From Patiria miniata (Eukaryota > Echinodermata > Asteroidea > Valvatida > Asterinidae), in the NCBI RefSeq assembly GCF_015706575.1, contig NW_024037053.1, positions 1,984,001-2,048,000 of the forward strand: a stretch of 64,000 nucleotides of DNA, read 5' to 3'. Numbering within the stretch: the stretch's first letter is position 1; each line of letters opens with the position of its first letter. Made by a program: the position numbers and the translations under genes. Shown piece after piece: positions 63,400 to 64,000 of the stretch. Under the pieces are notes generated by a model, which was given only the letters and a program-made list of their open reading frames with translations, was not told where the DNA came from and did not search any database.

Positions 63400-64000
63400 G
63401 AATTTGGTGACCTTAAGACTTCACCTTTTGATGCCGGGGGCTCGGTGTGAACAAAATGTCAGGTCTGGCCTTTGATTATTTCTTCGCATGTCCCGGTGTC
63501 GACTTACCAGCATTTTCAGTTTTCGGTCATATGTCATGATTATTCTGACTTGTGCGCGGCCGTCGAATGCCAGTGTAGTTTCCAGTAGGCGGTTGTCATA
63601 ATTATTGTCACTTTATGACGTCGTTCATGCTATGTGGTCCTTTATGGCACTACCATTAACAACCATTGCCGCGAAAGGTCAGAGAGTGGGCGTGGTTTCG
63701 TTATACACTCGTTACGACTTAAATCCCAGTCAGAATTATAGTCATGAACGTTAATGGAGTGAAAGATTGAAGATTTACTTATTGACGTCCAAAATCATTC
63801 ATCTCCATTTTGTCTGTGGGTGGGAGGTCAAGGCTTTCAAGTGGTACAATTACATCATGTGTCGTGTGCCCTGACGTCAAAGAACAGATGTCAATGGGGC
63901 TTAAGTCTCTCACTGTCATACCAGTCTTGTGACCTCGCCATGTGACTTTTTGCACCATATTGTTTAATCTTTGGGTTTTGGCAGGAGCTTCTACATGTAT
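63400..64000. other. Window end, nothing recognised
   Basis: No coding frame. The last 25 bases contain ggcaggagcttctacatgta, the start of the dispersed repeat seen at 43286 and 545, cut by the window edge. Confidence 0.5.

Overview
This is eukaryotic nuclear DNA from an animal. Genes have introns with GT/AG boundaries, coding exons are islands in AT-rich non-coding DNA, and transposons and foldback elements are very dense. The proteins (GIPC, TFIIF alpha, a BBOX-like dioxygenase, a group III secreted phospholipase A2) are animal families. The repeat style suggests a marine invertebrate deuterostome, most likely an echinoderm: TTAA-flanked AAAGGG/CCCTTT foldback elements, frequent TACATGTAC words, CR1/jockey-type LINE relics and tRNA-derived SINEs. 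The phylum is an inference.

Layout. 1-925 (+) holds the last two coding exons of GTF2F1 (RAP74), followed by a minisatellite-rich 3' flank. 1.6-12.5 kb is a repeat zone: a duplicated dispersed repeat, an inverted repeat, a decayed LINE (4.9-5.8 kb), a 670-bp mariner-like foldback element, a diverged ~200-230-bp tandem array, and one LINE with an intact 1011-codon endonuclease/reverse transcriptase frame on the minus strand, flanked by 219-bp monomers. 17.5-28.9 kb (-) is a complete GIPC gene: five coding exons, 342 residues, and a probable non-coding first exon near 31.6 kb. Its introns and flanks are packed with foldback elements, including five TTAA-flanked elements with telomere-like CCCTAACC ends and a ~1.1-kb palindrome. 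33.7-35.3 kb has two adjacent non-autonomous DNA elements with perfect 8-bp target duplications. 35.6-43.7 kb (+) is a six-exon gamma-butyrobetaine dioxygenase-like gene (485 residues, presequence-like N terminus). 47.2-48.4 kb (-) is an intronless type II membrane glycosyltransferase-like gene next to a LINE relic. 50.7-53.5 kb (+) is a two-exon group III secreted PLA2 preproprotein gene. 54-64 kb is gene-poor, with foldback elements, a GC-rich possible first exon near 55.3-55.8 kb and one small secreted-peptide candidate near 63.2 kb.

The genes do not form an operon or an obvious shared pathway. GTF2F1 acts in Pol II initiation, GIPC in receptor trafficking, the BBOX-like enzyme in 2-oxoglutarate-dependent oxidation, the glycosyltransferase-like protein probably in the Golgi, and the PLA2 outside the cell. 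The most unusual content is in the repeats: telomere-like foldback elements whose interiors are minisatellites, a 48-bp perfect palindrome inserted with an 8-bp duplication, and a LINE with monomer arrays. The most unusual coding feature is an altered substrate cage in the BBOX-like enzyme.
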